Assembly: GCA_023229165.1 (NCBI GenBank)
Contig: JALNZQ010000071.1
Span: forward strand, 1 to 10,898
Reading direction: 5' to 3'
DNA length: 10,898 nucleotides
Source of the DNA: Methanothrix sp.
Lineage (GTDB): Archaea; Halobacteriota; Methanosarcinia; Methanotrichales; Methanotrichaceae
The position numbers and the translations under genes were made by a program. Each line of letters begins with the position of its first letter. Positions within the stretch are counted from its first letter, which is position 1. Positions 1-7,202 of the stretch are shown here, piece by piece. The notes under the pieces are model-generated. The model did not search any database and was not told the origin of the DNA. It worked only from the letters and a program-made list of their open reading frames with translations.

Positions 1-948
1 ATAAGCTGCTCCTACAACTACAAGGCCGATGGCGATGTAGCCCGCCTGAGCGATGGAAGAGTAAGCCAGTATGCGCCGCACATTGTTCTGCCAGCAAGCA
101 GCGAGGTTGCCCAGCGTCATGGTTACGGCGGCCAGGATAGCGAAAGCCAGGTACCACTCCATTCTCAGGGCAATTAGAGCTACGACAATTACTCTAAAGG
201 CTGCGGCAAAGCCCATCTTCTTGGAGCCAGCAGCGAGCAGGGCCGAGACCAGGGGCGGTGCGCCCTCGTAGGTATCGGGTGCCCACATATGGAATGGCAC
301 CAAGGCCATCTTGAAGGCAAATCCCACGATAACGAAGAGCAGAGCCACTAATGTCGCCGGGCCGAAGCTGGCCAATGAGGCTGCCGCAATATCAGCGAAC
401 CTGGTAGATCCTGTCATGCCGTAGAGCAGAGAGAAGCCGAAGAGCATGAAGGCGGAGGCGACAGATCCGAAGATGAAGTACTTCACTGCCGCTTCCAGGT
501 TCTTCTTGCTTCTATCAAAGGCTGCCAGGGCATAGGTGGACAGGCTGGCCAGTTCAAAGCCCACAAACAGGGTGACGATGTCAACGGAGCTGGAGACCAC
601 CATCATGCCCACTACGGCCAAAAGCAGCAGTGCGTAATACTCGTCTGCACCCTTTCCCGTATACTTGGACAGTGAGGCTATCACTACCAGTAGCGATACT
701 ATCAGGAAGACGGCCTTGAAGAACTGAGACAAGGCATCGACTGATATGGTATCAAAGAAGAACAGGGCCGGCTTGGCAATTGTGAAATAGTTTGCCACCA
801 GGCCTAAAGCTGCCACCAATCCGGCAACGCTCAGGTATCCCATGAGCTTGCCGCTGTTCTTCATCAGGGACCCTAGCAGTACGATCAGCACCGCCAGGAT
901 TGTGAGTAGCGCTTCTCCCCAAAGGGGTGCGTAGTGTGAAAATTCCAC
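1..948 (-). CDS. fpoN: Fpo subunit N (NuoN/ND2-like proton pump), partial at its 3' end
   Basis: Antiporter-like membrane subunit of the F420H2:methanophenazine oxidoreductase, expected to move protons across the cytoplasmic membrane. The frame is open from a GTG at 948-946 to the left window edge: 316 codons of a protein that is usually about 480-500 residues, so the C-terminal third is outside the window. The start lies one base after the fpoM stop and follows GGTGAT at 959-954, about 5 bases upstream, which supports GTG over the later internal ATG codons. Family landmarks are visible: the TM5 glutamate in FVGFELASLSTYAL (E132), the TM7 lysine in FAFKMALVPFHMWAPD (K213), and the TM8 lysine in AAGSKKMGFAAAFRV (K243 or K244). 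These align with E. coli NuoN E133, K217 and K247. Then comes the ILAYSSIAQAGY motif typical of the family. Its position after fpoM is the standard nuo/fpo order. Assignment is firm; the complete length is unknown. Confidence 0.95.
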   Translation of the reverse strand, partial: MEFSHYAPLWGEALLTILAVLIVLLGSLMKNSGKLMGYLSVAGLVAALGLVANYFTIAKPALFFFDTISVDALSQFFKAVFLIVSLLVVIASLSKYTGKGADEYYALLLLAVVGMMVVSSSVDIVTLFVGFELASLSTYALAAFDRSKKNLEAAVKYFIFGSVASAFMLFGFSLLYGMTGSTRFADIAAASLASFGPATLVALLFVIVGFAFKMALVPFHMWAPDTYEGAPPLVSALLAAGSKKMGFAAAFRVIVVALIALRMEWYLAFAILAAVTMTLGNLAACWQNNVRRILAYSSIAQAGYIAIGLVVVGAAY

Positions 949-949
949 T

Positions 950-2452
950 TCAGATCACCCCCATCTGGGTCAGAGTCATTACAGGCTCCATGACCTGCGT
1001 TGCCGCTGTTCCCATGATATCAGTCATAAGGCCGGGTTGAAGACCGAAGATCAAAGTGAGAACTATGATCATGGCCATGGAGAACAGCTCGTAGGCATGC
1101 GGTTCATGCACATTCATATACTTTTTCAATATCGGCCCGAACATGGCCTTTTGCATGGCCCAGAGGTGATAGGCGGCCGTTGTCACTATGCTCAGGAAGA
1201 CTACGATCATGGTGTAGGCTGGTAGCGTTGCAAACGATCCTGTCAGAACCATGAACTCGGCCACGAAGCCGCTCATACCCGGCAGTCCCAGTGAGGCCAT
1301 GAATCCGGCCATCATGATGACTGCAAACTTGGGCATGCGATCGGCGAGCCCTCCCAGATCGGCAATGACCCTGGTTCCTACCACGTGCTGGATGGTACCG
1401 GCGGACATGAACAGGACACAGGTGATGATACCGTGCGAGAACTGCTGGAACATGGCTCCGGTAACCGACATCCAGGTGAAGGCCACAGCTCCGAGCGTCA
1501 CAAAGCCCATGTGGCTTACGGATGAGTATGCCACAAGCTTCTTGATATCCTTCTGTGCCAGCGCCATGAAGGCTCCGTAGACTATGGAAATCACCGCGAT
1601 GATGGCGATGATTGTCACGAATGCCTTATCGACATGGGGTAGCATGGGCATAATGACTCGGAATAAGCCGTATCCGCCCATTTTAAGCAGCAGAGCTGCC
1701 AGCACTACCGATCCTGCTGTGGGAGCCTCGACATGGGCATCCGGCAGCCAGGTATGGAAGGGAAATGCAGGCATCTTAACCAGGAATCCCAGGAGCAGTC
1801 CGGCGAAGATGATATTGAGCAGGCTGGTTGGGAATATGGTCTTGTCTGCTGTCGCGGCCAGTAAGGTCAGCATATCGAAGGTTCTAGACCCGTCGGGCAT
1901 CTGGTAGGTGAAGTACAGGCCAAAGATAGCCAGAAGCATTACCAGGCTTGCCACGTGGGTGTAGATGAAGAACTTGATTGCTGCGTAGTCCTTTCTCGGT
2001 CCGCCCCACGATCCTATGAGGAAGAACATGGGTATGAGCACTATCTCCCAGAAGATATAGAACAGGAAGAAGTCCAGAGATGTAAAGACTCCCAGCACGC
2101 CTACTTCGTTGAGCAGAAGCAGGGCAAAGTACTGATTGGGCTTCTTGGTCTCTCCCCAGGAGTATATTATTACCAGTACTGATACTATCGTGGAAAGCAG
2201 AACTAGTGGGAAGCCTATGCCGTCGACGCCTACTGTGTATTTGACGCCAAGGGAAGGAACCCAGTTGTAGCTCTCCACAAACTGCATTACCTTCGATGTT
2301 TTGTCAAACTCCATGTACATTTGCAGGGATAGGGCTAAAGGTATAATCGAGGCTATTAGGGCCACGAATTTGGCCTTGGTTCCCGCAAAGAAGGATACCA
2401 CCGCTCCCAGAAGGGGAATGGCGATCAATAGCGAGACTATGTTTGAGATCAT
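950..2452 (-). CDS. fpoM: Fpo subunit M (NuoM/ND4-like proton pump)
   Basis: Antiporter-like membrane subunit of the Fpo complex, 500 residues, the usual NuoM length. It is hydrophobic throughout, with about 14 predicted membrane segments. Charged residues of the proton channel are present: E136 in FYIFWEIVLIPMFFLIG, K226 in GFLVKMPAFPFHTWLPDAH, and K257 in LAALLLKMGGYGLFRV. All three sit exactly eight positions before E. coli NuoM E144, K234 and K265. AYSSVSHMGFV is also typical. The ATG at 2452-2450 overlaps the fpoL stop as ATGA, and GAGGTGG lies about 7 bases upstream, so translation is probably coupled to fpoL. The stop is one base before the fpoN start. Nothing in it looks damaged or unusual. 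Confidence 0.97.
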   Translation of the reverse strand: MISNIVSLLIAIPLLGAVVSFFAGTKAKFVALIASIIPLALSLQMYMEFDKTSKVMQFVESYNWVPSLGVKYTVGVDGIGFPLVLLSTIVSVLVIIYSWGETKKPNQYFALLLLNEVGVLGVFTSLDFFLFYIFWEIVLIPMFFLIGSWGGPRKDYAAIKFFIYTHVASLVMLLAIFGLYFTYQMPDGSRTFDMLTLLAATADKTIFPTSLLNIIFAGLLLGFLVKMPAFPFHTWLPDAHVEAPTAGSVVLAALLLKMGGYGLFRVIMPMLPHVDKAFVTIIAIIAVISIVYGAFMALAQKDIKKLVAYSSVSHMGFVTLGAVAFTWMSVTGAMFQQFSHGIITCVLFMSAGTIQHVVGTRVIADLGGLADRMPKFAVIMMAGFMASLGLPGMSGFVAEFMVLTGSFATLPAYTMIVVFLSIVTTAAYHLWAMQKAMFGPILKKYMNVHEPHAYELFSMAMIIVLTLIFGLQPGLMTDIMGTAATQVMEPVMTLTQMGVI

Positions 2453-4485
2453 ACCAGGCCCACCTCTATAGCCAGAGTAATTACAACCACCAGCACCACA
2501 ACTCCCAGCACCAGCGCCGTGACGTAATTTTGCACCACGCCGGTCTGAACCTTTCTCACATGCTGTGCGAAGCCCATAACCCAGGCCGAGAGCCAGTTCA
2601 GCCAGCCGTCTACGAGCTTGATATCGATCATATTGCAGATCAATGCCGTGCCGTAGACTACAGTTTCAGCGAACCAGCCGGTCATGATTTCATGCTGGTA
2701 GTATCCCTTGAGCAACATTTTGCGAATGGGATCCTTGTCGCCAGTAACCTGGCTTGGGTCAAACTTCTTGACTTTATCCCAATAGAACAAGGCAGCCGTG
2801 AGAATGCCGCCAATAGCAATAATGATTGGCAGTATCTGGATGTACCAAGGCTCTCCCGGTCCTTCTTCTGCGCCTGCTTCTCCTTCTGCGGTAGCTGCTT
2901 GCTCTGCAGCGGCTCCTTGTTCACCCTCAGCGGCAGCGCCGTGCTCTCCTTCGAGCACATGGCCTCCGATTATGCCGAGTTCTACAAAGTCGACATCGTA
3001 ATGTTCGAAGTTGGAATCCAGGTAGCTGTAGAAGCCATTTTGGGCCACATAACCGAATCCAAATGCAAATATCGCCAGAATCACCAGCGGCCCGATCATG
3101 ACCATGGGCGATTCGTGTTTGCCGTAGTCGGATCTTTCCTTGCCGGTAAAGACAGAGAACCACATTCGGAAGGTGTAGATAGCTGTCAGAACGGCGGCTA
3201 AGACCAGGAATATGTAGGGCAGGAAATTGATCAACGTGCCGTATTCATAGGCGATTACTATGATCTCGTCCTTGGAGAAGAATCCCGTGAACAGGGGGAA
3301 TCCGGCCAGGGACAGAGAGCCTATGAGCATGGTGTACATGGTCCACTTCATGTATTTTCCTACGCCACCCATTTCCCGCATGTCGTTAGTATTGACGGCG
3401 TGAATGACTGATCCTGCACCAAGGAAGAGCAGCGCTTTGAAGAAGGAATGGCCGATGAGGTGGAAGATGGAAACTCCTACCGCAACGGTCCCTACAGCCG
3501 CGCCCACTCCCAGGCCAGCCATCATAAAGCCGAGTTGCGAGACGGTGGAAAAGGCCAGCACTCTCTTGATATCAAAGGAAGTCAGGCCCATGGTTGCCGC
3601 AAATAAAGCTGTGAATGCACCAACTGCCGCTACAGCTGTCAGCCCGTAGGGCGCGGCGTAGAAGAGCGGGAACATTCTGGCCACCAGGTAGACACCTGCT
3701 GTAACCATGGTCGCAGCATGGATCATGGCTGAAACGGTGGTTGGCCCCTCCATGGCATCAGGAAGCCAGACATGCAAGGGGAACTGACCTGACTTGCCTA
3801 CCGCGCCGCCCAAAAGTCCCAGGGCGATGAGCGTCAGTTGATCCGGGGCGATCTGGGTGATATGAGCATAGATCACCGGGAACTGCAAGAGGTATTCTCC
3901 GGGCTTGAGAGCGAGGTTCAGGCCAGCCAGGTTATTGTAGAGCAGAATTATGGCTGCCAGGAAAAAAACGTCGCCCACACGCGTTGTCAGGAAAGCCTTC
4001 TTGGCAGCTGCGGCTGCCGAGGGCTTTCTGTACCAAAAGCCGATCAAGAGATAAGAACACAGTCCCACCAGCTCCCAGAATATGAAGAGCTGGATCAGGT
4101 TATCGGCATAGATCAGGCCCAGCATGGAAGCTGTGAAAAGTGCCGCCTCAGCGAAGTATCTGGCTGAGCCCGGATCTCCGTTCATGTATCCATTAGCATA
4201 GGTGTGAATCAGTGTAACCACGAAGGTTACCATGAGAAGCATCACTAGCGCCAATGGATCAATCAGTATGCCCACATTGAAATTGGCGAACCAGGGCATG
4301 GACTGATGAATTATCTTATCCGGATATATCTCTGAAAATATCCCTAGAGATAATATGAGACCTGCAAATGTCGCCAAAACTGTAAGGAAGCCTCCGCCTC
4401 TGGGCAGATGCCAGCCTACGAAAAGGCAAAGCAAGAAGGCCAGTACAGGAAGTGCTACTATCAGGTATGCATAATCAGCGTACAT
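2449..4485 (-). CDS. fpoL: Fpo subunit L (NuoL/ND5-like proton pump) with an acidic insert
   Basis: Distal antiporter-like subunit of the Fpo complex, 678 residues. Landmarks: E138 in FIFWELVGLCSYLLIGFWY, K231 in GAVGKSGQFPLHVWLPDAMEG, AFSTVSQLGFMMAGLG, and HLIGHSFFKALLFLGAG. The C-terminal part has a membrane segment near residues 549-568 followed by a long amphipathic stretch and a last membrane segment. This is the lateral-helix (HL) arrangement that distinguishes NuoL from NuoM/N. Between the segments equivalent to TM14 and TM15 lies an insert at residues 512-545 made of Glu, Ala and Gly, including two copies of an eight-residue unit. By analogy with NuoL topology this loop faces outside the cell; that is inferred. 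The ATG at 4485 follows the fpoK stop by three bases, with GAGGTGG about 7 bases upstream. The stop overlaps the fpoM start by four bases. Confidence 0.97.
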   Translation of the reverse strand: MYADYAYLIVALPVLAFLLCLFVGWHLPRGGGFLTVLATFAGLILSLGIFSEIYPDKIIHQSMPWFANFNVGILIDPLALVMLLMVTFVVTLIHTYANGYMNGDPGSARYFAEAALFTASMLGLIYADNLIQLFIFWELVGLCSYLLIGFWYRKPSAAAAAKKAFLTTRVGDVFFLAAIILLYNNLAGLNLALKPGEYLLQFPVIYAHITQIAPDQLTLIALGLLGGAVGKSGQFPLHVWLPDAMEGPTTVSAMIHAATMVTAGVYLVARMFPLFYAAPYGLTAVAAVGAFTALFAATMGLTSFDIKRVLAFSTVSQLGFMMAGLGVGAAVGTVAVGVSIFHLIGHSFFKALLFLGAGSVIHAVNTNDMREMGGVGKYMKWTMYTMLIGSLSLAGFPLFTGFFSKDEIIVIAYEYGTLINFLPYIFLVLAAVLTAIYTFRMWFSVFTGKERSDYGKHESPMVMIGPLVILAIFAFGFGYVAQNGFYSYLDSNFEHYDVDFVELGIIGGHVLEGEHGAAAEGEQGAAAEQAATAEGEAGAEEGPGEPWYIQILPIIIAIGGILTAALFYWDKVKKFDPSQVTGDKDPIRKMLLKGYYQHEIMTGWFAETVVYGTALICNMIDIKLVDGWLNWLSAWVMGFAQHVRKVQTGVVQNYVTALVLGVVVLVVVITLAIEVGLV
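2851..2952 (-). repeat. Acidic Ala/Glu/Gly low-complexity insert in FpoL, with an 8-residue tandem repeat
   Basis: This segment codes for FpoL residues 512-545, almost only Glu, Ala, Gly and a few Gln. Bases 2902-2949 code for two adjacent units, GEHGAAAE and GEQGAAAE. The two 24-base copies differ at seven positions. Every difference falls on a third codon position, and only one changes the amino acid (His versus Gln). I infer an old duplication kept at the protein level. No function is known to me. Confidence 0.85.
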
Positions 4486-4488
4486 TCC

Positions 4489-4791
4489 TTACCACCTCAT
4501 GGCGTTAATATTGTCCAGGTCAATAGTTCCGTATAGCCTGTACAGCGCAATCAATATGGCAAACCCAACGCCCGCTTCAGCCGCTGCCAGCGCAATGGAG
4601 AACAGGGCAAAGACCTGGCCATTCACATTAGGCTGGTACGCTGAGAAGGCGACGAGATTGATGTTGGCGCTATTGAGCAAGAGCTCGATGCACATCATAA
4701 GCTTGACACCGTTCTTTTGAGTAACGAGTCCGTACAAGCCGATGGTGAACATCGTGGATGCCAGCAGTATATAAAGCTCCAACGGTATCAT
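4489..4791 (-). CDS. fpoK: Fpo subunit K (NuoK/ND4L-like)
   Basis: Small membrane subunit of the Fpo complex next to FpoJ and FpoN, 100 residues, the normal NuoK length. It has three membrane segments, roughly residues 4-22, 29-50 and 58-85. The two buried glutamates needed for proton pumping in E. coli NuoK are at identical positions: E36 in LMMCIELLLNSANINLV and E72 in ALAAAEAGVGFAILI. The family motif around the first (IELLLNSANINL) is intact. The frame stays open to an ATG at 4857, but the ATG at 4791 is chosen. It gives the standard N-terminus (MIPLELYILLAS) and follows AAGGAGGG at 4809-4802, while the upstream extension would be polar and overlap the preceding gene. It sits 38 bases after the fpoJ C-terminal gene and 3 bases before fpoL. 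Confidence 0.96.
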   Translation of the reverse strand: MIPLELYILLASTMFTIGLYGLVTQKNGVKLMMCIELLLNSANINLVAFSAYQPNVNGQVFALFSIALAAAEAGVGFAILIALYRLYGTIDLDNINAMRW

Positions 4792-4801
4792 CGGTAAATC
4801 T

Positions 4802-4809
4802 CCCTCCTT
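4802..4809 (-). promoter_or_regulatory. Ribosome binding site deciding the fpoK start
   Basis: On the minus strand this reads AAGGAGGG and ends 10 bases before the ATG at 4791. It lies inside the 22-codon upstream extension of the same frame, which argues that the extension is not translated as part of FpoK. Confidence 0.8.
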
Positions 4810-4829
4810 GTCATATGTTGTCGCCCTCC

Positions 4830-5093
4830 TCAGGCAACCTCCTTTCGTGCGACCCAAACCGCTCCGACCAGGGCAGCCGTCAAGACCAGAGCCAGGATCT
4901 CAAAAGCAAAGACGTAAGTGGTGAAGATCTCAAATCCCACGTCTCCAATGCCGCTTTCTGGCATCTTCATACCCTCCTGGGGTACAAAGCTGGACTGCAG
5001 TTTTTCGCTGGCACCCCAGTCTGACAGGGATAGCGAAGCGATGAGAGCTGCCAGGAAGGCCAGGGTAATGATAATTATCTTAAATTTCACCAT
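4830..5093 (-). CDS. fpoJ: Fpo subunit J, C-terminal part (second half of a split NuoJ)
   Basis: Protein of 87 residues corresponding to the C-terminal part of NuoJ/ND6. It has a membrane segment at about residues 5-24, a polar loop, and a second segment at about 62-83. The sequence from residue 53 on, FEIFTTYVFAFEILALVLTA, is the NuoJ motif in which a tyrosine and the Pro/Ala-Phe-Glu element (here E65) precede the last helix. The ATG at 5093 lies 14 bases inside the end of the N-terminal fpoJ gene in another frame. GGAGGAG about 5 bases upstream indicates a genuine separate start with translational coupling. Together with the preceding gene it makes up one NuoJ equivalent. I recall a split fpoJ from Methanosarcina relatives, so this is probably a lineage trait and not a sequencing frameshift. 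Confidence 0.88.
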   Translation of the reverse strand: MVKFKIIIITLAFLAALIASLSLSDWGASEKLQSSFVPQEGMKMPESGIGDVGFEIFTTYVFAFEILALVLTAALVGAVWVARKEVA

Positions 5094-5508
5094 GGGACTC
5101 CTCCATAATCGTCTTCCTCGTGAGCATCACGGCAAAGAGTATCAGAACTCCAATGGCTCCAATGTACACCAGAATCTGAGCCACACCAACGAAGGTGGCA
5201 TTCAGGGTGATGTACAAGGCCGCTACGCCGGCAAAGCTTCCCAGCAGGTAAAGAGCGCTGTGAACAATATTCTTAGCGTAGACGACAAGAGCCGATAATA
5301 GCACGATGATGGCTGCTATGGTCAGGAAGGCCAAAAGCTCAATGACAAATCGTATGTCAAAGGCGAGCAGCTTATCCAGGACCGTTTGCGACCAGGGCGA
5401 CATGAGTACAATAAGCGCCAGGCCGCCGAAGATCACACCCAGAGCTAAAAGCAAAACTAGTAGCTCGAAGATAGACCGAATGACATTTACGCCCGACTTC
5501 CCTGACAT
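5080..5508 (-). CDS. fpoJ: Fpo subunit J, N-terminal part (first half of a split NuoJ)
   Basis: Protein of 142 residues with four predicted membrane segments, about 14-35, 54-77, 83-103 and 108-129. The last three match the first three helices of NuoJ/ND6: VVYAKNIVHSALYLLGS, then an ALYITLNATFVGVAQI stretch, then the glycine-containing helix LVYIGAIGVLILFAVMLTRK. That glycine-rich helix is the pi-bulge helix that couples quinone chemistry to pumping in complex I (family knowledge). The first 50 residues, with an additional membrane segment, have no counterpart in ordinary NuoJ that I recognise. The ATG at 5508 shares one base with the fpoI stop (TGATG). GGAGGTG lies about 7 bases upstream, embedded in the last fpoI codons. 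The C-terminal half is supplied by the next gene, overlapping by 14 bases. Confidence 0.88.
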   Translation of the reverse strand: MSGKSGVNVIRSIFELLVLLLALGVIFGGLALIVLMSPWSQTVLDKLLAFDIRFVIELLAFLTIAAIIVLLSALVVYAKNIVHSALYLLGSFAGVAALYITLNATFVGVAQILVYIGAIGVLILFAVMLTRKTIMEESHGEI

Positions 5509-6122
5509 CAGGCAGCACCTCCTTCCTTAGGCTTGGCCTCTGCTGCGGCTGCTTTTTTCTTGGCTGCACCATTAGCAGCAGCGCCTTCCTTGGCCGGCTT
5601 TTTGGCGGCACCTTCTTTCGCTGCTCCTTCTTTTTCCGCAGCCTTTTTAGCGTCAGCAATTCTCTTTTTCTCGGCAGCAATTCTCTTGGCCTCGGCCTCC
5701 AAGTCAGCCACCTCTTTGGAAGAGAACCTCTTCGTCGCCAGGAAATCAGGGCCCTTTATGATGTCCTTTCTCTCCCAGCCGGCCATTGTGACCCTCTGGC
5801 CCATTTTCAGGCATTCCACAGGGCACTCGTCAACGCATAGCCCGCAGAACATGCATCTTCCATAATCTATCTGCGGAAACTGCATCTTTTTGTTCTTGAG
5901 AGGGTTACCGAATTTGAAATGAACCATCTCGATGCAGCTATTGGGACAGACCCTGGCGCAAGACCCGCAACCGATGCATATGGTGGCATTCAGCTCATGA
6001 ATGCCTCTCTCCGCGGCAGGAAGCTCCATCATTACCTCAGGATAGAGTCTCGTGACCTCGATCTCCTGCGTGGCGGTCTTCAAAGGCCAGGTGAAGTTCT
6101 TTATCATCTTTCTCTTCAACAT
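5508..6122 (-). CDS. fpoI: Fpo subunit I (NuoI-like, two [4Fe-4S] ferredoxin domain) with Lys/Ala-rich tail
   Basis: Cytoplasmic iron-sulfur subunit that carries electrons from the input site to the cluster in FpoB. Two classical [4Fe-4S] motifs are visible: C49, C52, C55, C59 followed by Pro, and C90, C93, C96, C100 followed by Pro. The intervening spacing of about 30 residues matches NuoI. The ferredoxin-like core ends near residue 135. From there to residue 204 the protein is a low-complexity tail of Ala, Lys, Glu and Gly with 16 lysines between 136 and 199, including three copies of KEGAA. Ordinary NuoI/FpoI proteins end soon after the second motif. I recall a lysine-rich FpoI extension being discussed for Methanothrix (Methanosaeta) as a possible docking surface for ferredoxin. 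ATG start at 6122 with GAGGTGG about 7 bases upstream. It lies 12 bases after fpoH and overlaps fpoJ by one base. Confidence 0.96.
   Translation of the reverse strand: MLKRKMIKNFTWPLKTATQEIEVTRLYPEVMMELPAAERGIHELNATICIGCGSCARVCPNSCIEMVHFKFGNPLKNKKMQFPQIDYGRCMFCGLCVDECPVECLKMGQRVTMAGWERKDIIKGPDFLATKRFSSKEVADLEAEAKRIAAEKKRIADAKKAAEKEGAAKEGAAKKPAKEGAAANGAAKKKAAAAEAKPKEGGAA
5577..5633 (-). repeat. KEGAA-coding repeats within the FpoI tail
   Basis: This codes for FpoI residues 164-182, with KEGAA at 164-168, directly repeated at 169-173, and again at 178-182 after a short KKPA spacer. The surrounding tail (about 5714-5511) is of the same composition. Such repeats can expand or contract by slippage, so tail length may vary between strains. 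Confidence 0.8.
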
Positions 6123-6134
6123 CTTATCGCCACC

Positions 6135-7187
6135 TCATGCAAAGTAGGACCCGATTATGACTGCCCACCCCAAATTCACGAGGGAGAGCGGCAGCATCCA
6201 TTTCCATCCCAGGTCAGTTACCTGATCGATTCTGAGCCGGAAGAGCGAGGCTCTAACCAATATTATGAACCATATTACGATTATTACCTTCATGAGCAGC
6301 CAGATCATGGGCGAGATTATATCCAGAAGTGGTATGGGTATGATCGGTCCATTCCAGCCTCCCAGGAATAATAGCGCCATCAGAATGGATCCCAAAAGGA
6401 AGTTGTTGTACTCCTGGAAATAGAGCAGACCCCATCTGATTCCGCTGTATTCAGTACTGTAACCGCATATGATTTCTTCCTCTGCCTCGCTCTGATCGAA
6501 TGGAACCCTTCCTAGGTCTGTGACCAGGGCAATTATGAATATGATAAATCCGAGTGGCTGGGCAAAGGCATTCCAGACCGTCTGGCTCTGTACGATCTCC
6601 ACCAGATTGAGGCTGTGGGCCATAACAGCTACTGATATGACGCACACGCCCATGGGAACCTCATAGGCAATCATTCTTGCCACGCCTCGGAAGGCTCCCA
6701 GGATGGAGTACTTATTGTTGGAGCTGTAGCCTGCCATAAAGACGGCGATGGACATAATGCTTAGAGCTGCTTCCACATAAAAAGCGCTTATATCCATGTT
6801 GGCCACGACTAAGGGGTAATCCTTGCCGCCTATATGCAGCGCCCCGAATGGTATGGCCGCAGCCACCAGCATGGTACCTGCAGAGGCGAGGATGGGGGCC
6901 CATACATAGACGCCCTTGTCAACGCCGCTCGGAATGACATCTTCTTTGGTGAATAGCTTGATGGCATCGGCGCCCAGTTGCAGTATGCCCCATCTTCCGC
7001 CCACGCGATTAGGACCAAACCGGTTGCAGAAATCGCTCATGACTTTTCTGTCGGCCCAGATCACCAGCATGGCACCAACGTTAACCACGGCAGAAAGTAC
7101 CGCAGCACCTATTATGCCTATGATCAGGGCGAATATCGCCGGCTCCTGGGCGGCAAATTGAGTGATGATCTCTATTATTCCGTCCAA
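6135..7187 (-). CDS. fpoH: Fpo subunit H (NuoH/ND1-like)
   Basis: Membrane subunit that forms the entrance of the electron-acceptor chamber and links the peripheral arm to the membrane arm. It is 350 residues long, within the NuoH range, with about eight membrane segments. Conserved blocks are clear: FCNRFGPNRVGGRWGILQLGADAIKLF at residues 53-79, SNNKYSILGAFRGVARMIAYEVP at 156-178, and the acidic loop RVPFDQSEAEEEIICGYSTEYSG at 227-249. The acidic loop contacts NuoB/NuoD in complex I. The start codon is TTG at 7187-7185, preceded by AGGAGGGAG about 6-7 bases upstream; no in-frame ATG lies nearby at the N-terminus. The upstream ribosome binding site overlaps the TAG of the fused fpoCD gene, so translation is likely coupled. 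Confidence 0.96.
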   Translation of the reverse strand: MDGIIEIITQFAAQEPAIFALIIGIIGAAVLSAVVNVGAMLVIWADRKVMSDFCNRFGPNRVGGRWGILQLGADAIKLFTKEDVIPSGVDKGVYVWAPILASAGTMLVAAAIPFGALHIGGKDYPLVVANMDISAFYVEAALSIMSIAVFMAGYSSNNKYSILGAFRGVARMIAYEVPMGVCVISVAVMAHSLNLVEIVQSQTVWNAFAQPLGFIIFIIALVTDLGRVPFDQSEAEEEIICGYSTEYSGIRWGLLYFQEYNNFLLGSILMALLFLGGWNGPIIPIPLLDIISPMIWLLMKVIIVIWFIILVRASLFRLRIDQVTDLGWKWMLPLSLVNLGWAVIIGSYFA

Positions 7188-7192
7188 ATCCT

Positions 7193-7202
7193 CTCCCTCC
7201 TA
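7193..7202 (-). promoter_or_regulatory. Ribosome binding site for the TTG start of fpoH
   Basis: The minus strand reads TAGGAGGGAG here. The first three bases are the stop codon of the fused fpoCD gene and the rest is a strong Shine-Dalgarno sequence for the TTG at 7187. Confidence 0.8.

Noticed and set aside
2443..3201. A 252-codon open frame on the plus strand
   Set aside because: It is antisense to the 3' part of fpoL; it is rich in His, Cys and Ser without domain logic, and depends on the low-complexity insert for its openness.
4792..4857. A 22-residue N-terminal extension of FpoK
   Set aside because: The extension overlaps the end of the fpoJ C-terminal gene and is polar; a strong ribosome binding site lies inside it, just before the standard NuoK start.
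5080..5093. Split fpoJ as a sequencing frameshift or pseudogene
   Set aside because: The second gene has its own Shine-Dalgarno sequence and ATG and begins with a full membrane segment, and split fpoJ is to my recollection found in relatives.
5530..5680. Possible CRISPR or satellite-like DNA repeat suggested by recurring cttcttt/gctgc patterns
   Set aside because: The pattern follows from Lys/Ala/Glu codons in the FpoI tail, is in frame, and has no regular repeat-spacer structure.
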